From Nitrospiria bacterium (GTDB lineage Bacteria; Nitrospirota; Nitrospiria; DASWJH01): DNA of 60,699 nucleotides. A program made the translations under genes and the position numbers. The stretch covers positions 1 through 60,699 of the forward strand of contig DASWJH010000070.1 of assembly GCA_036397255.1 (NCBI GenBank). Direction: 5' to 3'. The notes beneath the pieces were generated by a model that was not told where the DNA came from, ran no database searches, and worked only from the letters and a program-made list of their open reading frames with translations. Of the stretch, positions 25,060 through 35,200 are shown piece by piece. Position 1 is the first letter of the stretch. The number at the start of each line of letters is the position of its first letter.

Positions 25060-27214
25060 ATCTTCCCCTTCCACCTCACCCGTGGCCGATTTCCCAGTGA
25101 AAGCCCAACCAGAAGGAGAGGGGAGGGACAAAGATGACCTCTTTAAACCGTCCTTGGGGAGAACGAATGACGGAAAAATTTTATCAGCAAAGGTTTTTCT
25201 CCGTTCTGAGTCTTGCGGAAATTCGGGTTGTCATTCCGAGATTTTGAATCAGTGGCGTTCCTCTGCGCATCATCGTTCATCCTTTAACAATCCCTTTTAT
25301 AAAAAGACGGTTGAAATTTTGGAAAAGCAGAAAGGCTCCAATCCTGTGAAATTTTGTGGTGGCTGCCATGATCCTGTTCTATTGTTTTCCGGGAAAATGG
25401 AGGGCAAGATAAATTCCAGCACCCCTGAAGCTCAAGCGGGAATTGTCTGCCTTTCCTGCCACGCCATACAAAAAATATCCGGGGTAAGGGGAAACGCCGA
25501 ATATGTTATTCGATTGCCTCAAAAATATCCTTTTGAAGATCAAGAAGGGCCTGTACCCCAGTTTTTAAACCGCCTTTTAATTCGAGTGAAACCCGGCCCC
25601 CATCGAAAAGAATTTTTGAAGCCTTTTCACTCAAAATCCCAGTTTTGTGGTTTATGCCATAAGGTGAGTATTGATGTTCCGGTAAACGGGTATCGTTGGA
25701 AAAGGGGGCAAAATGAATATGACGCATGGCAGATGAGTGGAATTTCGGGGCATGTTGCCGCCCCCTTGGGAAATCAAAATAAAAAAGGGAAATCATGCAG
25801 CGATTGTCATATGCCGGAAGTTGAATCGCAAGATATGGGAAATAAAAACGGTAAAATTCATCATCACGCCTTTGCTACGGCAAATACCGCTTTGCCCCAT
25901 GTGTTGGAGGATTTGCCTCAATTAAACCGGGTTAGGGATTTTCTAAGGAATAACCAGATTAGCATAGACCTGATTGCGGTACGTAAAAAAAGTGAAGTTT
26001 CTGGACTCCAAGAAATTTCTGACTCGACATCTAATCAGGATAAGGTTTGGGTTTTTCCGGTTGACCCCTATCCATTGGGGTTCCGGTGTGGAGAAGAGAT
26101 AATATTTGAGGTTCTGGTGAAAAATGAAGGTGTGGGCCATTCATTTCCCGGCGGAACCATCGACGCACAGGAGGTGTGGATAGAGTTTCAGGTAAATGAT
26201 GAACGGGGAAATCCAATTTTTCATAGCGGTTTCCTAAAGGAAGACGGAAAAGTTGATCCTAGGGCCCATTTTTACGGGGCATTGCTTTTGAACAAAAAAG
26301 GGGAACCCATTCTCCAAAGGAATATTCAGGACTGGATTGCAACTGCATATAAACGCGTAATCCCTCCTGGGGGTTCGGATGTTGTTTTTTATAAGGCTCT
26401 CATTCCAGAAGGTTGCAAAAGTGGGATTTCCATCAAGGCCAGTTTACAGTATCGAAAGTTTCGGCCCTCATTTACTCAATTTGCGTTAAAGGAAGAAAAA
26501 GGGAAAAATACCCAAATTGATCCTTTTCCAGTGGTCACAATGGGAGAGTTTCATATTCAAATAGCCAATGATTTGAACTTGGAAAAAACCCGTGATTCCG
26601 GAAATGACTTCCAAAAAACCTCGGACAGGTTAAATGACTATGGATTGGCACTTTTTCTCCAGGGAGATTTTCGCAGGGCCGAGGAAGTTTTTAGGACCTT
26701 ATTGATGGGAGATGAAATGTTTTTTGAAACCCGGGCCAGACTCGTTCGGGTTTTATTAGCCGATGGGGCCATAGAGGATGCCCGGGAGGAAGCGGAACGT
26801 TTGGTTGATTTGGATCCGTCCTCTTCTAAAGGACTTTTTCTAAAAGCACTGGTTGAGAAAGAGTATGGAAACTATGAAGAGGCCTTAGCCCTTTTAAACC
26901 CTCTATCCCTCCAATTTCCCAATGACCGGGAGGTATTAAAACAAATGGGGAGAATCCAATTTTTAATCGGAAGTTTGGAAATGGCAAAATCCTCTTTTGG
27001 AAAGGCACTGGAGATTGATCCGGAGGATCCCATGGTTCATTTGAATTTAAGTTTAATTTTTGAAGCGCTGGGGGATGAAAAACAAGCCAGGGTCAAAAGG
27101 AATCTTTATTTAAAATACAAGGACGCTGAGGAAGAGGAGACATTGGCAGGCGTATTTAGACGAAGCGATTTATGGATCAATCGTGAGGCTCAAAAAATTC
27201 ATGTTCATGATTAA
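25010..27214 (+). CDS. Multiheme cytochrome c with TPR domain (CX4CH + 4 CXXCH), no own signal peptide
   Basis: 734 residues. Heme sites: CGNSGCH (CX4CH, about residue 69), CGGCH, CLSCH, CGLCH and CSDCH, in a cytochrome c554-like order (SESCGNSGCHSEILNQWRSSAH, with the histidine pattern of that family). A beta-sandwich region (about 340-520) follows, then TPR repeats (about 550-700), including ALFLQGDFRRAEEVFRTLL and MAKSSFGKALEIDPEDP. Heme attachment requires export, yet the frame opens at TTG 25010 without signal peptide. It is open upstream to 24992 in the +1 frame relative to the membrane protein, so a frameshift in the T-tract would tether it in the periplasm. Confidence 0.8.
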   Translation: MENTNLYSNVLDQNGIKSSPSTSPVADFPVKAQPEGEGRDKDDLFKPSLGRTNDGKILSAKVFLRSESCGNSGCHSEILNQWRSSAHHRSSFNNPFYKKTVEILEKQKGSNPVKFCGGCHDPVLLFSGKMEGKINSSTPEAQAGIVCLSCHAIQKISGVRGNAEYVIRLPQKYPFEDQEGPVPQFLNRLLIRVKPGPHRKEFLKPFHSKSQFCGLCHKVSIDVPVNGYRWKRGQNEYDAWQMSGISGHVAAPLGNQNKKGKSCSDCHMPEVESQDMGNKNGKIHHHAFATANTALPHVLEDLPQLNRVRDFLRNNQISIDLIAVRKKSEVSGLQEISDSTSNQDKVWVFPVDPYPLGFRCGEEIIFEVLVKNEGVGHSFPGGTIDAQEVWIEFQVNDERGNPIFHSGFLKEDGKVDPRAHFYGALLLNKKGEPILQRNIQDWIATAYKRVIPPGGSDVVFYKALIPEGCKSGISIKASLQYRKFRPSFTQFALKEEKGKNTQIDPFPVVTMGEFHIQIANDLNLEKTRDSGNDFQKTSDRLNDYGLALFLQGDFRRAEEVFRTLLMGDEMFFETRARLVRVLLADGAIEDAREEAERLVDLDPSSSKGLFLKALVEKEYGNYEEALALLNPLSLQFPNDREVLKQMGRIQFLIGSLEMAKSSFGKALEIDPEDPMVHLNLSLIFEALGDEKQARVKRNLYLKYKDAEEEETLAGVFRRSDLWINREAQKIHVHD

Positions 27215-27232
27215 GAATAGAATTTTTTTTTT

Positions 27233-28981
27233 ATGGTGCACTGGTTTTTTTTGGGAGGAATTTTTTTAATTTTTTTGGGGACAAACCAGGAATGTTTTGG
27301 GGGCCAATTGGATTTAAAGAAAAAATCGGTTAAAAATAATATGAATAATTTAAAATCTGAAATAATGTTTACAGATGTAACCCAAAAAGCGGGAATTAAG
27401 TTTATCCATGAAAACGGGGGAACGGGTCAGTACTTTTATCCTGAAACCTTTGGTTCCGGTGTTTGTGTCATAGATTATAATGCCGATTCGGCCCCCGATC
27501 TGGTTTTGATCAATGGCAATCGCGATTTTTCATCCTTAAAAAAACAGAAGGAATTGAAGCCCATTCCAAATAGTATCGTTCTATACCATAACAATGGAAA
27601 CGGAACCTTTTCTGACAGGACCCAACAAGCACAAATAATTTCTGAACTATACGGAATGGGGTGTTCTGTGGGAGATTACGATAATAACGGTTTTCAGGAT
27701 TTATTGGTTACCGGATATGAGGGTTTTACGCTTTACCATAATCAGGGAAAGGGTTCCTTTGAGGATGTGACCCAAAAGGCTTTTCAGGGAAAAAGCCAAA
27801 AAGGTTGGGCTACCGGTAGCCTCTGGTTTGATTATGATCGGGACGGGGATTTGGACCTCTTCGTCGGCCATTATGTTCAATGGTCCCCAAAAACCGATCT
27901 TTGGTGTACCATCGATGGAAAGGAGAAATCTTTCTGCGGGCCTGAACCCTATTCGGGAGAGACCAACCGGCTCTATCAAAACCGAGGTGATGGAACCTTT
28001 CAGGATGTGACCAAGCCATCAGGTCTATTGAACACAAAGGGAAAAACCTTGGGGGTCTCCATGCTGGATATGGATGAAGACGGGTGGATGGATTTGGTGA
28101 TCGCCAATGATATGGTTCCAAATTTCCTTTATCGAAATAAGCAGGATGGAACATTCGTTGAAGCCGCTTTGAAAAAAGGCCTTTTCGTCAACGAGAGGGG
28201 TTTGGCAAAAGCGGGTATGGGAATTGATGTTGCGGACTTTGAGAACGATGGTGGGCCGGGAATCTTAATTGGAAACTTTGCCCACGAACAACTCTCTCTC
28301 TTTGTCAGGCGGGAAAAGGGAGTTTTTGTCGATGAAAGTCGAAACCGAGGCCTTGCCATTCCGAGTCATTTCTTTTTAACCTTTGGTCTTTTCTTTTTTG
28401 ATTTTAATTTGGATGGGTTATTGGATATTTTTACCGCCAATGGACATGTGGACCGCCATGCTTCCCTAATATCCAAAGGATCAACCTATCAGCAAAGGCC
28501 TCTTCTCTTTCGCCAGAACAAAGAGAAAAAATTTGATGAGGTGGGTTTAGATCATGGGAAGGCATTGACCCGTCCTGTTTTGGGTCGAGGGGCCGTTTAT
28601 TTGGATTATGATGAAGATGGAGATTTGGATATTTTTTTAACGGAGAATGGGGGAAGGCCCATTTTGTACCGAAATGAAGGAGGAAATCAAAACCATTGGT
28701 TAAGGATTGGGTTGGTTGGAACGGAAAGTAACCGGGATGGTATTGGGGCCTTGGTAAAAGTAAAAGTGGGTGATCAGGTTCTTCAAGCCATGGTCAAAAC
28801 GGGATCCAGCTATCTGTCTCAAAGTGAACTCCCTTTAACATTCGGGCTAGGAGAATTAAAACAGGCGGAATGGATAGAGGTCCAATGGCCTTTGGGAAAA
28901 GTTGAGAAGCACGACAATATTAAAAGTGATCAATTTATTGTTTTTAAAGAAGGGAAGAACATAATAAAACAGATCCCATGA
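27233..28981 (+). CDS. CRTAC1-family FG-GAP/ASPIC-UnbV exported protein
   Basis: A 582-residue protein with a signal peptide (to about residue 24). The chain is a seven-bladed FG-GAP/VCBS propeller whose blades end in calcium-binding loops: DYDNNGFQD, DYDRDGDLD, DMDEDGWMD, DFNLDGLLD and DYDEDGDLD are intact, while DYNADSAPD and DFENDGGPG are weaker. The C-terminal about 90 residues (NHWLRIGLVGTESNRDGIGA...TGSSYLSQSELPLTFGLG) form the ASPIC/UnbV domain. Such proteins commonly lie next to TPR or multiheme proteins in environmental bacteria; their function is not established. A TPR-bearing cytochrome gene precedes it by 18 bp. Confidence 0.85.
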   Translation: MVHWFFLGGIFLIFLGTNQECFGGQLDLKKKSVKNNMNNLKSEIMFTDVTQKAGIKFIHENGGTGQYFYPETFGSGVCVIDYNADSAPDLVLINGNRDFSSLKKQKELKPIPNSIVLYHNNGNGTFSDRTQQAQIISELYGMGCSVGDYDNNGFQDLLVTGYEGFTLYHNQGKGSFEDVTQKAFQGKSQKGWATGSLWFDYDRDGDLDLFVGHYVQWSPKTDLWCTIDGKEKSFCGPEPYSGETNRLYQNRGDGTFQDVTKPSGLLNTKGKTLGVSMLDMDEDGWMDLVIANDMVPNFLYRNKQDGTFVEAALKKGLFVNERGLAKAGMGIDVADFENDGGPGILIGNFAHEQLSLFVRREKGVFVDESRNRGLAIPSHFFLTFGLFFFDFNLDGLLDIFTANGHVDRHASLISKGSTYQQRPLLFRQNKEKKFDEVGLDHGKALTRPVLGRGAVYLDYDEDGDLDIFLTENGGRPILYRNEGGNQNHWLRIGLVGTESNRDGIGALVKVKVGDQVLQAMVKTGSSYLSQSELPLTFGLGELKQAEWIEVQWPLGKVEKHDNIKSDQFIVFKEGKNIIKQIP

Positions 28982-29251
28982 GAGTGTTTTAACTATAGAA
29001 TAAACTTACTGATTTGAGGTATTCGTTTTCATAATCTAGGTTAAGTAAAGAACAATAAAAAAATAAAGAATCAAACAAAAGAAATTGAAGTGTAACTCAT
29101 TGTTTTAAAAAGTTGTTTTTGTGTGTAAGGTTTTTTGGGGGGTATGGGAATTGCACTTCAAAGGATAATGGGCTCTTTTAAACCAGGGAATATAAATCCA
29201 GTTCTGTCAATAAAAGTCATGTTTTATACTTTCTCAAAAATTACTGAACCT

Positions 29252-32200
29252 ATGAAAAATCCAACATTTAATCGGGTTTTATTCTTTTGTCTTTATGGTA
29301 TTTTTTTCCTTTTAACCACCCCTATTATCGCTCAATCCGTTTCCACACTTACAACCATTACTCCCAATTCGGGATTGTGGGATAAAGAGATTACCGTTAC
29401 CATTCAAGGGAGCAATTTTGTGAGCGGTTCCATTGTGACCTTTACATGTAATTCGTGTACAAAGCCTGGTATCTCGGTTCTTTCTACAAAATATGTCAAC
29501 GATATGATCAACCCTCCTAAGATTGAAGCCATTATTTACGTTTCGCCAGAAGCGGAAATTGCCACATGGCAGGTAGATGTTTTCGATCCTGATAACACCC
29601 AATCGACCAATTCGCTTACTTTTAATGTGAATGAAAGAAATTTGGATGTCAATACGGCAAGTGGAGATATAATTCTTGATGTTGGAAGTCCACGAAGGTG
29701 GAAAAATATTTTGGTTACCAATGGTAAAACGTTAACCATTAATGCCATTACTATTGAAATTGAAACACTGACCATTTCAAATGGAACCTTAAAACTTGTT
29801 AGGGGAGCACGCTTATTACCTTCCCCCACCATTAACGCCACCAATGCTACCATTACCGGGGATAGTTCATATACCTTGGACGGTTCCAACATTACCTTGA
29901 CGAGTTCCAATATTTTTGGAGAACGGGTGACGGTTTTAGGGACGAATCTAACGGTTGGATCTGCTTCTAGAATTAACCTCAATGGAGGGGGGCAAAAAGG
30001 GGGAAGAGGATGTAAAGACATTGATTATGTCGGGTCTGCCGGCCAAGGAAAGGGGGAGGATGGAAATGGGGCAGCATGTCTTAACCTTCGGCCCGGTGGG
30101 GGTGGAGGTTATGGGGGAACGGGGGGAAATGGATTCTCGACCCTTGGCCCAACGGATCCCGTTTCTTCGGGAGGTATAGCCTATGGAAATCCAATGGCAC
30201 CCACAGACCTGGGGAGTGGTGGGGGCAAGAGCGTGGTTTCTACTTTGGCGGGAAATATAGCGGTTGCGGGTGGAAATGGCGGAGGGGCTCTTAAAATTGG
30301 GGTTTCTGGAACTCTTACCAATAACGGAATTATTTCCGCTAATGGGTCTGTCGGAGGAACCGGTAGTAGAGGTGCCGGTGGAGGAAGCGGGGGAAGTGTT
30401 TTTGTCAGCGCAGGGACTTTATCAGGGACAGGAACCTTTAGGGCAATTGGTGGAAATGGCGGGGCAAATGGGGGCGGTGGCGGCGGGGGTGGAAGAATTG
30501 TCGCCTATTATAATTCTACAACCTTTCCAGTTGGTAATTTAATTTGTACAAGAGGAACCGGAGGCAGCGGTGGCGGGGGAAATGGCATTAACGGAACCTG
30601 CGGGGGAGGGTCCGGGGGATTGCAAGTCATTGGATCTGCCCCAAGTGGTATTTCTGTTTCTCCATCTAGTTTGGGACAAGGAGCAGCGAGTAAAACCCTG
30701 GTTATAACGGGAAACAACATTAAAAACGGCGCCACTGTCGGTTTTTCCGGGTCGGGCATTACCATAATTTCCACAACCTTTATTTCTTCTAACAGCAGCC
30801 TCTCCGTAACGATTTCGGTTTCTTCATTCGCCAGTAATGGGAACAGAATATTGACTGTGACCAATCCCGATGGGACCAGCAGTACCACAACTTTTTCTGT
30901 GGCTTCAGGTCCTACCGTTTCCACAATCTCCCCATCCCGGGTGGATCAGGGTAAAAGCAATGTCTCCGTGGTTATCAGTGGGACAAATTTCGATTCTCCC
31001 AATGGATGTTCCCTTTCTTTTAGCGGTTCTGGAATTGTAATCAATAATGTTACCTGTGACAGTTCAACCCAAATTTCAGGAAACATTAGCATTGCCCCAA
31101 CTGCCACCTCGGGGCAGCGGGATGTGATTATCAGTAATTCCTCGAACAGTGGTCGGGGGGTGGGGGGTAACAGACTTCAAGTTGAGCTTTCCCCAACCGT
31201 AAATAATGTAAGCCCTGGAAATTTGGGCCAAGGGGCTTTGAGCCAAACCCTTACTCTCACGGGCTTTAGTTTTTCTAGCGGGGCAACCGTTTCATTTAGT
31301 GGAGGAGGAGATATTACATCAGGTGGGGTAACCGTAAACAGCAGTACATCTATTACCGTTCCAGTGACGATTTCAACAACTGCTCTGTTGGGAACCAGGG
31401 ATGTAACGGTCACCAATTTGGATGGGAGGGCAGGAACCTGTTCCGGTTGTTTGACACTAACACAAGGACCTTCTATTAGTTCCATATCCCCGGCCAGCAG
31501 AGGACGAGGGGCCACCGGTCAAGTCCTTTCCATTAATGGCAGCAATTTTGTTTCAGGGGCTACGGTTTCTTTTAGTGGAGCTGGAATTACCATTAACAAT
31601 ACCAGTTTTATCAATTCCACCCAGCAATCGGTTACGGTGAATATAGCCAGTAATGCAACCACTGGAACCAGGGATGTCAGTGTGACCAATCCTGATAAGG
31701 GACGGTTTGGAGGAACCGGAATATTTACAATCAATCCGACCCCTAGTATCAACACCATTACGCCAAAGCGAGGAGATGAAGGCGCTACCTCCCTCCAATT
31801 GACGATTTCTGGAACAGATTTTCAAAACGGGGCGACCGTTACTCTGGGGGGATCGGGACTTACAGTGGGGTCAACTTCTTTTGTGAATACCGGCACATTA
31901 CAAACCACTGTTGATATTCTCCCAACTGCTCCAATTGGAGCAAGGAGCGTCACTGTCACAAACCCTGATGGTGGCTCCCAAACCCTTAGCAGTCTGTTTA
32001 CAGTTGATGCAGTTCCGGTTATTTCGAGTGTGAGTCCTTCTAACGGGGTTCAAGGGGATATAGATAAACAGGTGACCATCACGGGGACCGGTTTTGTGAA
32101 TGGTCTTAATGTTTCAGTGGGTTCGGGGATCACGGCTTCATCCATCAATGTGGTCAGCCTTACCCAGATTGTGCTTTTAGTAAATATTTCTTTCCCCACC

Positions 32201-35200
32201 ACTCCTGGGACCTATAATTTTACGGTAACCAACCCCGATGGGCGTTCTTCCACCGCATCTTCACCTTTTACTGTCACCGCTGCTTCGCCTTTAACAGTTA
32301 ACGGAAGTCAAACCTTAACATCCAGCGATATCAACAGTTATATTTCTGTTACCGTAAACAATGGAGGAGTTCTAACCTTACAGGGGGCGGTCGGTTTATC
32401 CGTACAGGGAAATATGACTGTGGCGGCTGGAGGAACCGTTACAGCCAATGGGAAAGGGTGTCCGAGTGGTCAGGGGGTAGGTGCTAATGGTTGCAGCGGA
32501 AATTTAGGTATCCCTGGAAGACCGAGTGGGAACAGTGGTGGAGGCCACGGTGGAAATGGTGGAAATGGATTCTTTGGTGTTGGAGGATCAAGTTATGGTC
32601 TGGCAACCAAACCTACTTTTCTTGGTTCAGGGGGAATTGCCGGAGACAATCCTTCCAATCCAAATGGAGGACCGGGTGGAGGTGCCATAAAATTGGTTGT
32701 TGGGGGAACCTTGCAAGTCGATGGAATCATTTCCGCAAATGGAAATCCGGGAGGGAATTTAAATGGGGCAAACGGTGGGGCAGGAGGCGGGGCGGGGGGA
32801 AGCATTTATTTGACTGCAAATACCTTATCAGGAACTGGGAGCGTTAGTGCCAATGGGGGCGCTGGAGGGACCAATGATTTAAATCGCGGTGGAGGTGGAG
32901 GTGCTGGGGGAAGAATAGCCATTTACTATGTTCCCAGTGGATTAAACACTTTTTCTGGTGTGGCCGTTCCTTCCACAAGTTGTGGGGCTAGTCTATCCAA
33001 AGGGGGGACTGCTCCCCCCGGGGGAACAGCGGGGTCAGATGGAACCTGTATCATCACCACAATAAGCAATCCCAATGTTTCGGTGGCCACCCCAAACACG
33101 TTGATTCAAGGAAGAACCAATGTGTCCCTCACGCTTACCGATACTGATTCAAACCCAGCAACAAATTTTGTTAATGGTGTGACGGTATCTTTTAGTGGAA
33201 CTGGAATTACGGTGGTCAGCACCAGTTTCGTGGATGCGCAAACTCTTTCGCTAACAGTTAATATTGCCAACACAGCTTCTTCTGGAAGTAGAAATGTGAC
33301 CGTTACAAACCCCGATGGAACATCCTTTACCGCAAACGGACTTATTTCCATTAGTGCCATCCCAACCCTAACCTCTGTTTCCCCGGATAATTTAAACCGT
33401 GGTTTGACCAGTCAAACCCTGACCCTTAATGGAAGCAATTTCCAAACCGGCGCCACCCTTTCAATGGATGGGGGAGGTTTTTCAGCGAGCTCCTGTTCGG
33501 GAAGTGGAAGCCAATTGGTTTGTACGGTCAGTTCTTCAATCACCAATACCGCCGGGCCAAGGACTCTAACGATTACAAACCCCGATACCGGAAGTGGAAG
33601 TGCCACTGGATTATTCCGAATCAATTCAAATCCCCAGCTTACCAGTGTTTCTCCCTCAAGTGTTCCCCCCGGAACCCTTAACCAAGTTTTAAGGCTAATC
33701 GGAAGCGGGTTTATTAGTAATGCGACGGTAGACATTTCTTGTGATACCAACCTGGTCCCAAATTGCAGCCATGGAATTGAAGTATCCGGGAATCCTACCT
33801 TTGTTGGTTTTAATGAATTACAGGTAACGGTTAATGTTCTTTCCTCGGCAACAGTGGGAAAAAGAACCCTTGTGATTAATAACCAAGATGGAGGGAGTAA
33901 TACTTTTTCCAATAATTTTGAAGTGGGGGCCATTCCTTCTACAACGGTGACGGGTTTGGTTGCTTATGGAGAATCTTCCACTTCAACACCCCGGTTTAGA
34001 ACATGGAACGGGTCAGGCTGGTCGCAGGAAAGTAGTGCCGTCAATGGGGTGAACCCCAACCACTGGAATGTTATGGTTTCTAACCCGGTTAGAAATGAAA
34101 AGATCCTTGCTTCTTTGGATAGTAAAGACCGTTTAATGGTACAGGTATGGAATGGTGTCCAATGGGGAAATGCACTGGAAATTGCACCCCTTTCCGGTTC
34201 AGCGAGCGTAGAAGGAACCGCCTTTGATGTTGCCTTTGAGGCTGGGGGACGGGGTTTGGTGGTCTATGGCCTGAGCGGATCGTCGGTTCTTCGATATAGA
34301 ATTTGGGATGGAACCAACTGGGGGTCTGAACAACAAGTTTTCAACACTGCAACGACTGGGGTCCCTGTATGGGTCAAACTTGCAGCCAACCCTTCAGGGC
34401 AGGAAATCCTCTTGGTGTTTAAAGACAGCCAAAAAGATATTAATTCCTTGGTATGGAATGGAACCCAGTTTGGAAATGAGAAGAGGTTAACCATTGAAGG
34501 AACCTCTCCAGCAACCCCAGGATTTGATGTTGCTTATGAAAGGCAATCCGGCAAGGCAATGGTGGTTTGGAGTAAAAACTCAAGTTCAACACCGCGATAT
34601 CGAATTTGGGATGGAACAAGTTGGGGAAACGAAGGCCAGGCCATTCAATTGGGTTCGTCCTCGAGTGCCAATCTACGCCATCTTCGTTTGGTCAGTGATC
34701 CCCAATCCGACCAGATGGCGTTAGGGATATTGGATGAAAACAGGGGGCTCCAGGTTCAGTTTTGGGATGGATCGAATTGGTTAAATACTGGGACAAGAAC
34801 ACCTTTTACGCTGACAGAAAACCCTGGTTCTACATTAACCGTTTCTTCCATTTCACCGAATAGTATAGGGCAAGGAGTAGGAAGTTTAAATCTAACTATT
34901 ACCGGAGCAAATTTTAAAGAAGGAAGTCTCACACAACCCGTGTTGGTAAGTTTCAGTGGAACCGGGATAACGGTAGATTCTGCGAATGTAACGGTTGATA
35001 GCCCCACACAATTGACTGTTCCCATAACCGTTTCTAACTTAGCCCCTTTAGGATCCCGGAATGTAACGGTTACCAACACCGACCCGGAGGGGCAAAGTGT
35101 AACCATGCCTGGTTTATTTGAAGTCACTACAGGGACTTCGGCGTTAATAAAAACTTTCACACAAAATGAAGGTTTTGGTAGAAACTTTGATTTGGCCTGG

